Below are positions 1 to 7,843 of a stretch of 64,000 bases of DNA, piece after piece. The stretch comes from Pelagomonas calceolata (taxonomy: Eukaryota > Sar > Pelagophyceae > Pelagomonadales > Pelagomonadaceae): assembly GCA_918797485.1 (NCBI GenBank), contig CAKKNE010000005.1:868001-932000 (forward strand), given 5' to 3'. Under the pieces are notes generated by a model. It searched no databases, was not told where the DNA came from, and saw nothing but the letters and a program-made list of their open reading frames with translations. The first letter of the stretch is position 1, and each line of letters begins with the position of its first letter. A program made the position numbers and the translations under genes.

Positions 1-1
1 C

Positions 2-133
2 CTCTACGATCGGTTAGAAAGACAGTACAAGTACGTGCCTGGCGGGCCGTTTAAGGTCTGGCGCACGGGGCCGCCGTTCCCGGCGCCCGAGGCGCCGGAG
101 CCCGCCGCGATCGATGAATCCCCCGTTTTATAA
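2..133 (+). CDS. 3' end of an unidentified gene (partial)
   Basis: Frame 2 is open from the window edge to a TAA at 131-133 and encodes 43 residues, ending in a proline/alanine/glutamate-rich tail (PAPEAPEPAAIDESPVL). The other two forward frames hit stops early. The tail-to-tail layout with the next minus-strand gene (42 bp gap) fits this genome's compact style. No domain can be recognised in so short a piece, and the upstream part lies outside the window. Confidence 0.5.
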   Translation, partial: LYDRLERQYKYVPGGPFKVWRTGPPFPAPEAPEPAAIDESPVL

Positions 134-175
134 TAAAACACGAAAGCAGCAGTCTTAGGCGCGGGGGAGTTCATT

Positions 176-799
176 CTAGAACGACGCGCCGTAAGCCGGC
201 GGCGCGGCCGGCGCCTGGGGCCGCTCCCAGTGCGTCGTCTTCGTGTTGTGGTCGACGTAGTAGGGCTTGCCGTCGGGCGTCTTTTTTTCTTCCCAGCCCG
301 GCGGTAGAGGTGCGGCGCCGTAGGCGGGCGGCGGCGCCTGCGCGACGGGCGCGGGCTGCGCGACCTGGGCCACCGGCGCCGCGACCTGGGCCACGACCGG
401 CACCTTCGCGAGGAACTGGCCGCCCTCAGGCACGCCCTCGGGCACGGTCACGTAGTACTGCCCCCCGTCGATGTCGACCTCGATGCTCGTGCCGGCGGGC
501 ACGCCCTGCGGGCGCTCGACCTGGACCATTCTTTCATTCTGCTGTAGTACCACACCCTGCGGCGGCGCCACGACGACGACGGGCCGCCCGTAGCGGTGGT
601 AGCGCGCCGGCCGCGTGCGGCTGGCGAGGATGACGGCTCCAGCGGTCAATCCAACAGCGGTGGCGAGCGGGCGCCGCGGCGCGAAAAATCCACCCAAACC
701 CCAGCCTGCTCCTCTAACAGGCGCCCGGCGCACGCCGCCCCCATGGAAGCCGCCGCGGTGGCCGCCGCCCCGATGCCCGCCGTGGGCTCCTTTGCCCAT
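176..799 (-). CDS. WW-domain protein with Gly-rich N-terminus
   Basis: The frame is open to 1015, but the ATG at 799 (MGKGAHGG) is the likely start: the residues upstream look like noise and a GGGCAGCCC element sits 15 bp in front of it. The 207-aa product begins with a His/Gly-rich stretch, then a hydrophobic Ala/Gly/Val segment that could be one membrane helix, then a region rich in Val, Pro and Gln. Near the C-terminus is a WW domain ([18 protein letters not shown], then [11 protein letters not shown]) with both signature tryptophans and the aromatic pair. WW domains bind proline-rich peptides. The partner is unknown; the protein's own Pro-rich segments might self-associate. Confidence 0.75.
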   Translation of the reverse strand: MGKGAHGGHRGGGHRGGFHGGGVRRAPVRGAGWGLGGFFAPRRPLATAVGLTAGAVILASRTRPARYHRYGRPVVVVAPPQGVVLQQNERMVQVERPQGVPAGTSIEVDIDGGQYYVTVPEGVPEGGQFLAKVPVVAQVAAPVAQVAQPAPVAQAPPPAYGAAPLPPGWEEKKTPDGKPYYVDHNTKTTHWERPQAPAAPPAYGASF

Positions 800-813
800 T
801 CTTACTCTTGTCT

Positions 814-822
814 GGGCAGCCC
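814..822. promoter_or_regulatory. GGGCAGCCC palindrome
   Basis: Nine-base palindrome with a free central base, 15 bp upstream of the start codon of the WW-domain gene. The same word lies just upstream of several other genes in the window. Confidence 0.4.
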
Positions 823-1080
823 TACGCAGCCAAATTTGCGGAGAGCCAGCTCGAGCTCGGAGAAGAGAAGAGAATTCCTCGTGCGGGTTGCAGACGGACG
901 CGTCCGTCGCGTCGTCTGGAGCAAATTCACCTTCGTCGTGGTCCCGGGGCAGCGTTGGCTGGACGGCGTGGCAGGTGAGGCGCGTTTCGGTCGTCTCGCG
1001 TCGTGTCCGCGACACAAACAGGGGCCACTGGTCCTAGCACCGAACAACATTACAGGGACAAACAGAGACATTACACATGG

Positions 1081-1914
1081 CTACGACGACGCGCGCATCG
1101 CGGCAAGCTCCTCGGAAAACGCCACGACGGCCGGCCCCAGCTCGTCACGCCAAAACGCGCGGTCGCGCGGCACGCGCAGAACCCGCAGATCGTGCGGCAC
1201 CCACAGCACGAGGTCGCACCAGTCTCGCTCGCAGACCTCCATCTGGCCCTGGACCTGGGCGAAGTAGCGGTTCGGACACTTGGTCAGCGGCGCGAGCTGC
1301 CGCTTGTGCCGCCGCGACCACAGGCACTTGACTTCGAGCAAGCCCGCTTCGCCCGTCGCGCGGTCGACGACGAGGCCGTCGGGCGACGCGCCGTACTTGA
1401 GTGACGCGTCGGTCCACAGGCCGGTCGCCGCGACGTCGTGGCCCGTCTTCCGCGCGTAGGCTTTGATAGCAGTGCTCTCGTGGCGCTTCCCGAACTCGAT
1501 GGGTTGGCCGCCGAGTTTCGGCCGTGGGACCTTGCCGGCCTGCCACCGCAGCACCTCCTCGCGCGACGAAAATTTGTGCTTGTCTCGCGCCGCGTCGAAT
1601 TCCGACGCGGTTAGATCAAGCGCCGCTCTACACTTCAACCAGGCCGCCTCGTCGACGCGCTGCGATAGATCTCTCGTGTCAATGTCGACGGTGCGACCGT
1701 CGAGATCGAGCTTTGCGGTGTTTTGTCCTGATATCGTGGCGTGGCGCACGGGTCCGAGGTCGAGGCCAAGCGATTCCGTGACGCGGCCGGGCTTTTCGGC
1801 GTCCGGCTCGTCTTTTGCCCGTTGCGTCTTGGTGTTGCGGCCCCATTTCTTGAGGCGTGTGGGTGCGGCGAGCGCTGCTGCTGCTGTCGCGACGAATGCG
1901 ATGCGCAGGAGCAT
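1081..1914 (-). CDS. YqaJ-family exonuclease/recombinase-like nuclease, probably organellar
   Basis: 277 aa. The C-terminal two thirds match the YqaJ nuclease fold (PD-(D/E)XK superfamily, related to lambda exonuclease). Visible signatures in order are GKRHESTAI (helix with the first acidic residue), YGASPDGLV (catalytic Asp), LLEVKC (the E-x-K core) and YFAQVQGQMEV (the conserved Gln helix). The family resects DNA ends. The N-terminus (MLLRIAFVATAAAALAAP then basic residues) resembles a signal or transit peptide, so action on organelle DNA is an inference. It shares a 340-bp divergent promoter region with the UBX-domain gene. Confidence 0.75.
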   Translation of the reverse strand: MLLRIAFVATAAAALAAPTRLKKWGRNTKTQRAKDEPDAEKPGRVTESLGLDLGPVRHATISGQNTAKLDLDGRTVDIDTRDLSQRVDEAAWLKCRAALDLTASEFDAARDKHKFSSREEVLRWQAGKVPRPKLGGQPIEFGKRHESTAIKAYARKTGHDVAATGLWTDASLKYGASPDGLVVDRATGEAGLLEVKCLWSRRHKRQLAPLTKCPNRYFAQVQGQMEVCERDWCDLVLWVPHDLRVLRVPRDRAFWRDELGPAVVAFSEELAAMRASS

Positions 1915-2128
1915 TGTGCAGTAGCGCGTGGCAGTACGGCGTGCGTAGGAGCAGGGTGCAGTGCGCAGTGCGACAGTGCAGTGAGCAGTGAGTGAGTGCA
2001 GGCAGTTCGCAGGTCAGCGAACGTGTGGCGTAGGGATGCGCAGGGATGCGCAGCAGTGTAAGTGGATGCAGCAGTCCAACTTTTGCGGGTAAACAAGTGC
2101 AATGCGACGACGACGCGCAAAAAACGGA

Positions 2129-2151
2129 GCTAGCGTCCACTTACACACTAG
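2129..2151. promoter_or_regulatory. GCTAG palindromic upstream element, copy 1
   Basis: GCTAGCG on one side, CACTAG on the other. It lies between divergent genes, 215 bp from the 1914 start and 103 bp from the 2254 start. Confidence 0.6.
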
Positions 2152-2253
2152 GAATTAGCCCAGGGACCTCAATTGCCAGCGTAGAGGTCGATAAATAAAT
2201 CCTCGCCGCGTCGGGATCAACACAGCACATCGCTGCGACAAACTAGAGCAGTC

Positions 2254-3390
2254 ATGTTCGGCCTCGTCGAGCCGGAAGGCCTCAAGACCCTCGAGGCCAT
2301 GGGCTTCCCCCGCGACGCCGCCAAGGCCGCACTGACGGCGCACAACGGCGACGTAGCGGCGGCCGCGCAGCAGCTCTCGCAGCCGTCCGTCGAGGACAAG
2401 TGCCGATCGATAGCATCAAGACTCGCCAAAGCCGACGCGGCCGCGGCGGCCGAGGTCGCAGAACTCCTAACGAACGTGGCAGCGAACCCGCGCGACCAGC
2501 GCCACACCATCATCCTGTTAGGAGGCACAGCACCTCTACAAAGCGCACTGCGGGCCGGCCAGAACGCCGGCGTCGAGTTATTGATAGAGGCGGGCTACCG
2601 GCGCCACGACGCCTCGACGTTGTCGTTGACGCGGGCCGATCCCGCTAGACTGTACGCTGCTAAAAGCGCTTTGGACGCGGCCCGGACGTCGTCTCCTGGA
2701 AGACAAGGCAGAAACAAAGCGTTACAAGCCCAAGCGTCGCGAGAGGCACGTGCAGCGGCCGCAAAGTCCTTTGCGTCCGTCCAGGAGCCGCGCGGCGGTT
2801 GTGTATTGACCTTCGCCGACGGTTCGGGCGCGAAGTTCGCCACGCGTCGATTTGATGGTGATGATACCTTAGATCGGGTCGTGCGGTTTCTAGCGACTTG
2901 TGAGGTAGGCTGTCCTCCCGACGGCGACGGGTGGCGCGTCGTGGCGGAGACGACGCCGCCCTCGTTCTGGTGCGACGGCTGGGTCCTGAGCGATAAGACG
3001 ACGCGCGACGAGCAGATCTTCACCGTCAAAGATTTGCCGCGGACGCTGCAATCTTTACAGTTGTGGCCGTCGGCTACTTTGGTGGTGGAGAGTGCTGATG
3101 ATGATGTAGTCTTAACCAAACCACAACGCGTGCGGCCGCCGTCTCCAACAAAGGGCCACCGCCTCGGCCCGAAGCCCAAGCCCTCGGATCTGTTTAAGAG
3201 GGTCACGGCGCGGCACGACCCTCGGGACCTGTCTGGCGCCGACAAGCCGCGCGGGAGGGTCGCCGTGAGCGCGGACAAGGTCCCTGGTCTGGGCCGGCTT
3301 CTGGCGATGGGCTTCCCCGAAGCGAAGGCGCGCGACGCTCTCAGGAGGGCGAACGGCGACGTGAACGCGGCCGTGGCCGCGTTATTGTAA
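2254..3390 (+). CDS. UBA-PUB-UBX-UBA protein, probable Cdc48/p97 cofactor
   Basis: 378 aa with four readable modules. A UBA domain comes first (about residues 4-42, MGFPRDAAKAALTAHNGDV). A PUB/PUG-like domain follows (about 55-135, ELLTNVAANPRDQRH then LQSALRAGQNAGVELL). A UBX-like beta-grasp domain covers about 170-290 (CVLTFADGSGAKFATRRF, then DLPRTLQSLQLWPSATLVV). A second UBA lies at the C-terminus (about 340-378, LLAMGFPEAKARDALRRANGDV). UBX and PUB domains both dock on Cdc48/p97 and UBA domains bind ubiquitin, so it is probably an adaptor feeding ubiquitylated clients to Cdc48. It converges on the SDR gene with only 10 bp between stop codons. Confidence 0.8.
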   Translation: MFGLVEPEGLKTLEAMGFPRDAAKAALTAHNGDVAAAAQQLSQPSVEDKCRSIASRLAKADAAAAAEVAELLTNVAANPRDQRHTIILLGGTAPLQSALRAGQNAGVELLIEAGYRRHDASTLSLTRADPARLYAAKSALDAARTSSPGRQGRNKALQAQASREARAAAAKSFASVQEPRGGCVLTFADGSGAKFATRRFDGDDTLDRVVRFLATCEVGCPPDGDGWRVVAETTPPSFWCDGWVLSDKTTRDEQIFTVKDLPRTLQSLQLWPSATLVVESADDDVVLTKPQRVRPPSPTKGHRLGPKPKPSDLFKRVTARHDPRDLSGADKPRGRVAVSADKVPGLGRLLAMGFPEAKARDALRRANGDVNAAVAALL

Positions 3391-3400
3391 TTTATTATTG

Positions 3401-4366
3401 TTAAGCCTGGTAGGCGGTCAGAATGTTCACCTTCGGCACGAAGCCGAGCTCCTCGCGCACGAGGGAGTTGTCGTAGAGCGAGTCGCGCTCGTGGCCCGGT
3501 TGTTCGTAATGGGAGAAGTCGATGTGCGCCACCGCGTCGGCGCCGTAGGTGGCCCGCATGACCTGGGGCACGGTGCAGCCGTCGGCGACGAAGGCGTGCT
3601 CCGCCGTGACGTTCATCTGGCGCACGCCGGGCTTGAATTCCTCCTTGAGCGCGGCGAGGCAGAGGCACTCGACCATGTCCGAAATCGCGATCGCCGAGAT
3701 CGCACTCTCGGGGCTGTAGCCCTCCGGCGAGTTCGTCCCGTCGGCCGGCGCGATCGGGATCTCCTTGCCGATGCCGGTCTCGAGGTGGCGTGGCGGGCCG
3801 TCGCCCGGGTCCGTGAGGCAGCAGCCGATGCGGAGCATAGTGACGTCGAGAGGCTCCTCCGGATCCTCGCGTTCGTAGCGGGTAGCGATGAAGCGGACCA
3901 ATTGCTCCATTTGCCACTTCGAGAGCGCATACGCCCACGGGTAGCCGACGTACGGATGGGTGTCAGCCATGGGCAGGTGTTGTGGCGGGAAGCCTCTGCC
4001 GGTGCCAACGGTAGATATAGAGCTCGCTACGACGAAGCGCTTGCAGGCTGGGTCACCGCCGGGCGGCGCGAGTGCGTCGAGGAGGCGCCGCGTGCCTTGG
4101 ACGTTTACCTCGAGGCAGTCACCGAGCTCGCCCCAGCCGGCCACCGCCGCGAGGTGCACGCAGCAGTCGATCTCGCAGACGTCAAAATCATTCAATTTTT
4201 CGAGCCCGGCGCCCGTCGCGAGGTCCGCGGTGAGGCTTGTTACGCCGGCGACCTCAGTCTTGCGGCGCGCCAGGCCGACGACTTTCTCGCCGCGTTTGAC
4301 GAGGGCCTCGCACAGTTTGCCGCCGAGCCAGCCCGTCGATCCAGTGACCAATATGGTTTTGACCAT
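3401..4366 (-). CDS. Extended short-chain dehydrogenase / NAD-dependent epimerase
   Basis: 321 aa. The N-terminal Rossmann motif TGSTGWLGG (residues 8-16) and the catalytic Y146-ALS-K150 pair place it in the extended SDR (epimerase/3-beta-HSD-like) family. HLAAVAGW and VNVQGTRRLLDA fit the usual positions of the fourth beta strand and following helix. There is no evident targeting peptide, so it is probably cytosolic. The substrate cannot be read from the sequence. It starts divergently from the classical SDR gene at 4703, and the two share a 336-bp promoter region with an AAAACGGGTTT element. Confidence 0.8.
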   Translation of the reverse strand: MVKTILVTGSTGWLGGKLCEALVKRGEKVVGLARRKTEVAGVTSLTADLATGAGLEKLNDFDVCEIDCCVHLAAVAGWGELGDCLEVNVQGTRRLLDALAPPGGDPACKRFVVASSISTVGTGRGFPPQHLPMADTHPYVGYPWAYALSKWQMEQLVRFIATRYEREDPEEPLDVTMLRIGCCLTDPGDGPPRHLETGIGKEIPIAPADGTNSPEGYSPESAISAIAISDMVECLCLAALKEEFKPGVRQMNVTAEHAFVADGCTVPQVMRATYGADAVAHIDFSHYEQPGHERDSLYDNSLVREELGFVPKVNILTAYQA

Positions 4367-4514
4367 TTTTGAGAGGAGTTACGCCACGTCGCGACACTTG
4401 CGATGCTTTGCGGTTGATAACTGGCGCGACGGCGTGCCCTCGGTCGGTCTCACACTCAAAACCGACGGCAAAATGAGCAGGCCGGCCTTTTTTCCTTTAA
4501 TTCTTTTTGTCTAT

Positions 4515-4526
4515 AAAACGGGTTTC
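4515..4526. promoter_or_regulatory. AAAACGGGTTT upstream element
   Basis: AT-flanked CGGG core between divergent SDR genes, about 150 bp from one start and 180 bp from the other. Similar words occur at 13827, 44599 and 46624. Confidence 0.35.
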
Positions 4527-4702
4527 CCAGGCGCAAAAATCGGGCGCAGATGGCCATTGTAGCCTTTAGAGATCGATTTTTTGCTTGATTCGCATCACTG
4601 TGGCACTGGTGCGTCCCTCTGCTCGCGCTGGACGACTCTTGGCGCAGTGTTACCGGCTCCACCGAGTGCTGCTGCAGCCCTGCAGCCAAGCGGTGCCGCG
4701 AG

Positions 4703-5578
4703 ATGATGCGATCAGTCATCCTTCTCATAGCAAGCGCACTGGCAGCACCGAAACAGCACTCCAATGCCGCCGCGCGCATACGTCGCGCCGCTCGAAACCG
4801 CGCGGCCGCTGACGTCGGCATCGACCTGCTACCACTACAAGGCAAGCTCGCAATCGTGACCGGCGGCGGCCGCGGCATCGGCGCAGCTGTGGCAAGAGCG
4901 CTGGCGCAGCGAGGCTGCCGCGTCCTGATCACCTACCGAAGCAACGTCGACGCTGCGGCCGACACAATGCTCTCGCTCCCTGGAGACGGCCACGACGCGC
5001 GGCAATGCGACGTGACGGATGCCGACGCCGTCGCGCAGCTCTTCGAGGACCTCGGAGAGAGCGTTGATATTGTCATTAATAATGCCGCGATATACGAAGA
5101 GTCTCATTTCCTCGACAGCACGTTTGACGACTGGCAACGAGTATGGCGCGATACAATCGATGCGAATCTGGTCGGCCCGGCCAACGTCATATTCCACGCG
5201 GGGCGAAGTATGGCGCGACGCGGCGGCGGCGTTATCGTGTGCGTGAGCAGTCGCGGGGCCTTTAGAGGCGAACCCACGGCGCCGGCCTACGGCGCGAGCA
5301 AAGCGGGCCTCAACCAGCTCTCGCAGAGTGCCGCCAAAGCTCTGGCTCCGTCGAATGTTGTTGTAGGCGTCGTGGCCCCGGGCTTTGTGGACACGGCGAT
5401 GGCCGCCGAGGTTTTGAATGGAGAGAGAGGAGACGCCATCCGCGGCGACAGCCCGTTCAACAGGGTCGCGAGCGCCGACGAGGTCGCCGAGGCGGTCCTC
5501 TACTTCACTCATACAAACGCGAAGTGGAGCTCCGGCGCGATCATCGACGTGAACGGTGCGAGCTATCTAAGATCATAA
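4703..5578 (+). CDS. Classical SDR oxidoreductase (FabG-like) with N-terminal signal
   Basis: 291 aa. The N-terminus MMRSVILLIASALAAP is a hydrophobic signal or first part of a plastid presequence. The classical SDR signatures follow: TGGGRGIG cofactor loop (53-60), NNAA, catalytic Ser in VCVSSRGA, and YGASK active-site Tyr/Lys. VAPGFVDTAM is the usual nucleotide-contact segment after the active site. It reduces or oxidises a carbonyl/hydroxyl with NAD(P); a 3-oxoacyl reductase role is possible but unproven. Its stop lies 3 bp from that of the convergent SPRY gene. Confidence 0.82.
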   Translation: MMRSVILLIASALAAPKQHSNAAARIRRAARNRAAADVGIDLLPLQGKLAIVTGGGRGIGAAVARALAQRGCRVLITYRSNVDAAADTMLSLPGDGHDARQCDVTDADAVAQLFEDLGESVDIVINNAAIYEESHFLDSTFDDWQRVWRDTIDANLVGPANVIFHAGRSMARRGGGVIVCVSSRGAFRGEPTAPAYGASKAGLNQLSQSAAKALAPSNVVVGVVAPGFVDTAMAAEVLNGERGDAIRGDSPFNRVASADEVAEAVLYFTHTNAKWSSGAIIDVNGASYLRS

Positions 5579-5581
5579 ACA

Positions 5582-6112
5582 TTATATGAGGCTCTGGGAC
5601 GCGCGCAGCGCCGTGTGCCCCCGCGGCGGCTCGTGCTTGAATTGTGCCTCATCGAAAACGCACCGCAGTTTGGTGGAGCCGGCGACGGACACGGCGGGGT
5701 GCACCGCGCCGCGCACGCGCTGCACTTCTGCTTTTGGTAATTCATCACCGTTCCGGTAAAATCGTAGATTCGGCAGTTCGGCCTGACCGAAGGCAATACC
5801 AATGACGTCTCCATCACTACACTCGCACGACGCCGACGCCAGCGCCCAGGACTTCTCCTCGTCGCCTATCGAGCCGGCGAGCGCGCCGCCCTTCAAAGCC
5901 CGCGCCACGCCGATGCGGAAGGGCCCCGCGCTCTCCACAATAACTTCCCAATACGCGGCGTCCTGCTCGATCGTGTTTGAGGAATATGCAACACCAGTAC
6001 CCGAGATCAGCGACTTTTTTTGGGAGACGTCGGGGCCTTTCTCGGTGAGCTCGATCGCCTGCGGCGCGGCGACCGGCCCGTCATTATTGCTTTTGCTGCA
6101 GCAGCAGCCCAT
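5582..6112 (-). CDS. SPRY-domain protein with N-myristoylation signal
   Basis: The frame opens at 6130, but the second ATG at 6112 (MGCCCSKS) is preferred because it gives a textbook N-myristoylation start followed by palmitoylatable cysteines. The 176-aa product then carries a SPRY/B30.2-like beta-sandwich: AYWEVIVESAGPFRIGVARA, DGDVIGIAFGQAELPNLRFY-type strands and AVHPAVSVAGSTKLRCVF. SPRY domains bind peptides; the lipid anchor suggests a plasma- or endomembrane-attached binding protein. The partner is unknown. Confidence 0.75.
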   Translation of the reverse strand: MGCCCSKSNNDGPVAAPQAIELTEKGPDVSQKKSLISGTGVAYSSNTIEQDAAYWEVIVESAGPFRIGVARALKGGALAGSIGDEEKSWALASASCECSDGDVIGIAFGQAELPNLRFYRNGDELPKAEVQRVRGAVHPAVSVAGSTKLRCVFDEAQFKHEPPRGHTALRASQSLI

Positions 6113-6329
6113 TGTTGCTTTCTTTTTCAAGCTCAGTCGGTGACGCTAAAGCAATCGCGGCGACTTGGTTGTCACAGCTGCTGGGAGAGCAGTTATTTAT
6201 GCGTGGGCGCGATTGTGAAGCGTTGCAATGCTACTAGCCGTCGTAAGAGTGTCGGGTGGCTGCCTGCGAATGCAAACACGCACGTAACCGGTCGTCGAGG
6301 GACAAAAGTTTGGGCAAAAAACAGCAGCT

Positions 6330-6354
6330 GCTAGCGTGCTGTAAAGACACTAGC
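6330..6354. promoter_or_regulatory. GCTAG palindromic upstream element, copy 2
   Basis: GCTAGCG, spacer, GACACTAGC; 218 bp upstream of the SPRY gene start and next to a MITE-like repeat. Confidence 0.6.
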
Positions 6355-6364
6355 ACAGCACTTT

Positions 6365-6449
6365 GATGAAAACGCGGCACGCGCCGCCGCCGATGAGTCG
6401 GCGACGCGCGGCCTCAGGTGACTCCGCCCACTAGTCCTAGCACCGTAAC
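6365..6449 (+). repeat. MITE-like dispersed repeat, copy A (diverged)
   Basis: About 85 bp containing the family landmarks CGCCGATGAGTCGGCG (hairpin) and ACTAGTCCTAGCACCGTAAC at the right end. It is more diverged than the copies at 20937 and 53828. The whole 440-bp gap between the SPRY gene and the next gene holds only this repeat and the GCTAG element. Confidence 0.6.
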
Positions 6450-6553
6450 AGGTTACCCTCAAAACGCGCGCGGCTTCGTCGAATCGGGCTCGTCTAGAGG
6501 GCTCGTCGACGGCTTGAAGTGCAAAACTAGTATACCATTACCCGCCTCAGCGA

Positions 6554-7384
6554 CTAGTACCCGAAGATCGACGCGCGGCACAGGTCCGAGCGCTGGCCCC
6601 GCGTCTTCAGCGTGTTGAGCACCTGCGACGACTGCTTGTAGGACGCGACCGAGAACTCCGCGTCAAACGGCACGTGCGACGGATTGGCAGCACCGGGGTG
6701 GTCGTCCAAATGCTTGATCTTGTACTTGTGGTTGCGGACATGTTTGAATCTATCTACTTTGCCGAGGATGGTCGTAGGAATCCGACGAACCCGCTGAGAA
6801 ATGGGCCCCACACCCCGAGGCTTCGGCTTCTCGATCACAATACTTTCCGGAGGCTGGAACATCTCCATGAGCTTCGTCTCGCGAATTTTACCCTTGACTA
6901 CTTCATATTCCGCCTTGCCGCCCAGGTACGCATCAATACAAGCTTTGGTCTTTTCTTCGCTGAAATGAGTATCTTTGTATCGACCAGGTCTGGCTCTCTG
7001 TACAGTAACAGGCCTTGGTCCAGTAGGAAAGACGCACTCCGCCGCCTCGGTCTCGTACGTCCTAGCTTTATGGTGGTCGTAGGCCGAGTGCGCTTCGATG
7101 AGCGACGCCAAAGCCTCGCTCTCGGGATGGTCCTCGACGATGGCGTAGCCGTGCCGATTCTGGTTATCCAATGGATTGCCGCCGATGGTCTCCTGGAAAC
7201 TTGCGGCCATCTCGAAGGGCGCTCTATCAGCTAGGGTATCGTGCGCGACCGAGGCATACTCCAACTGCGCGGCGGCCTGGGCCTTGTCGCCCTCCTCGTC
7301 GGTACCGTAGGGCGCGCCCTTCGAGAATAGATATTTGGTCTTGAGGGGGTTGATAGCCGGCGCGGACTTCAGTTCCGTGGGCAT
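6554..7384 (-). CDS. Conserved-looking protein of unknown function
   Basis: 276 aa, basic, with no signal peptide or membrane segment. I do not recognise a domain. Ordered-looking stretches include QRVRRIPTTILGKVDRFKHV, NHKYKIKHLDDHPGAANPSH and the C-terminus SDLCRASIFGY; codon use and length argue for a real gene. The short motifs and charge pattern recall axoneme-associated proteins, but that is only an impression. The start at 7384 gives MPTELKSAPAINPLKTKYL. The 459 bp upstream hold no other gene. Confidence 0.65.
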   Translation of the reverse strand: MPTELKSAPAINPLKTKYLFSKGAPYGTDEEGDKAQAAAQLEYASVAHDTLADRAPFEMAASFQETIGGNPLDNQNRHGYAIVEDHPESEALASLIEAHSAYDHHKARTYETEAAECVFPTGPRPVTVQRARPGRYKDTHFSEEKTKACIDAYLGGKAEYEVVKGKIRETKLMEMFQPPESIVIEKPKPRGVGPISQRVRRIPTTILGKVDRFKHVRNHKYKIKHLDDHPGAANPSHVPFDAEFSVASYKQSSQVLNTLKTRGQRSDLCRASIFGY

Positions 7385-7822
7385 GGTGCCGGAGGGCTGC
7401 CTCGGGGCCCTTGGAGAACGCTGTTTTTTGCAGCCGCGGCGGCGCCGCCGGTGGGGTGCGGTCTCCGAGGTCGAAAGGCAGCCGCTTTACGTGCCGAGGG
7501 GGTGCGCGGCGGCTATTTCAGTCTCGGAGAGGCATCCGCGTTATGTAGCTGTAGGTTCTAGTGCGGGGCGGCGCCGAAATCCGTCCTCGGCAGGGCTCAC
7601 GGGCCCATCGAGGAGGTCTCTCGGCGGCCCGAACGGTGCGGACCGGCGCGGCGACCCCCGACCATCGGCCGATAAAACCGACAGCTGTGCTCGTTGCGAG
7701 ACGCAGGCCGGGCGCACGCCGTCGCCGGCACGCGCAGTGGACCGCGCGCGAGCGCTCTCCTCAAAGACCACCGCGGGGCAGCGCAAGCCCCGGCGTTCGG
7801 GCGGCGCCGAGCACCCACTGGT

Positions 7823-7831
7823 GGGCAGCCC
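7823..7831. promoter_or_regulatory. GGGCAGCCC palindrome
   Basis: 12 bp upstream of the ATG of the LRR gene at 7844. Confidence 0.4.
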
Positions 7832-7843
7832 TGCCCATAGACG

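Noticed and set aside
1081-1914. Viral insertion suggested by the YqaJ nuclease
   Set aside because: No capsid, polymerase or other virus genes are nearby, and the gene has a host-type presequence and promoter element.
2595-3938. 447-codon antisense open frame
   Set aside because: It lies opposite the UBX gene and the SDR gene, both with clear domains; its composition is that of a shadow frame in GC-rich DNA.
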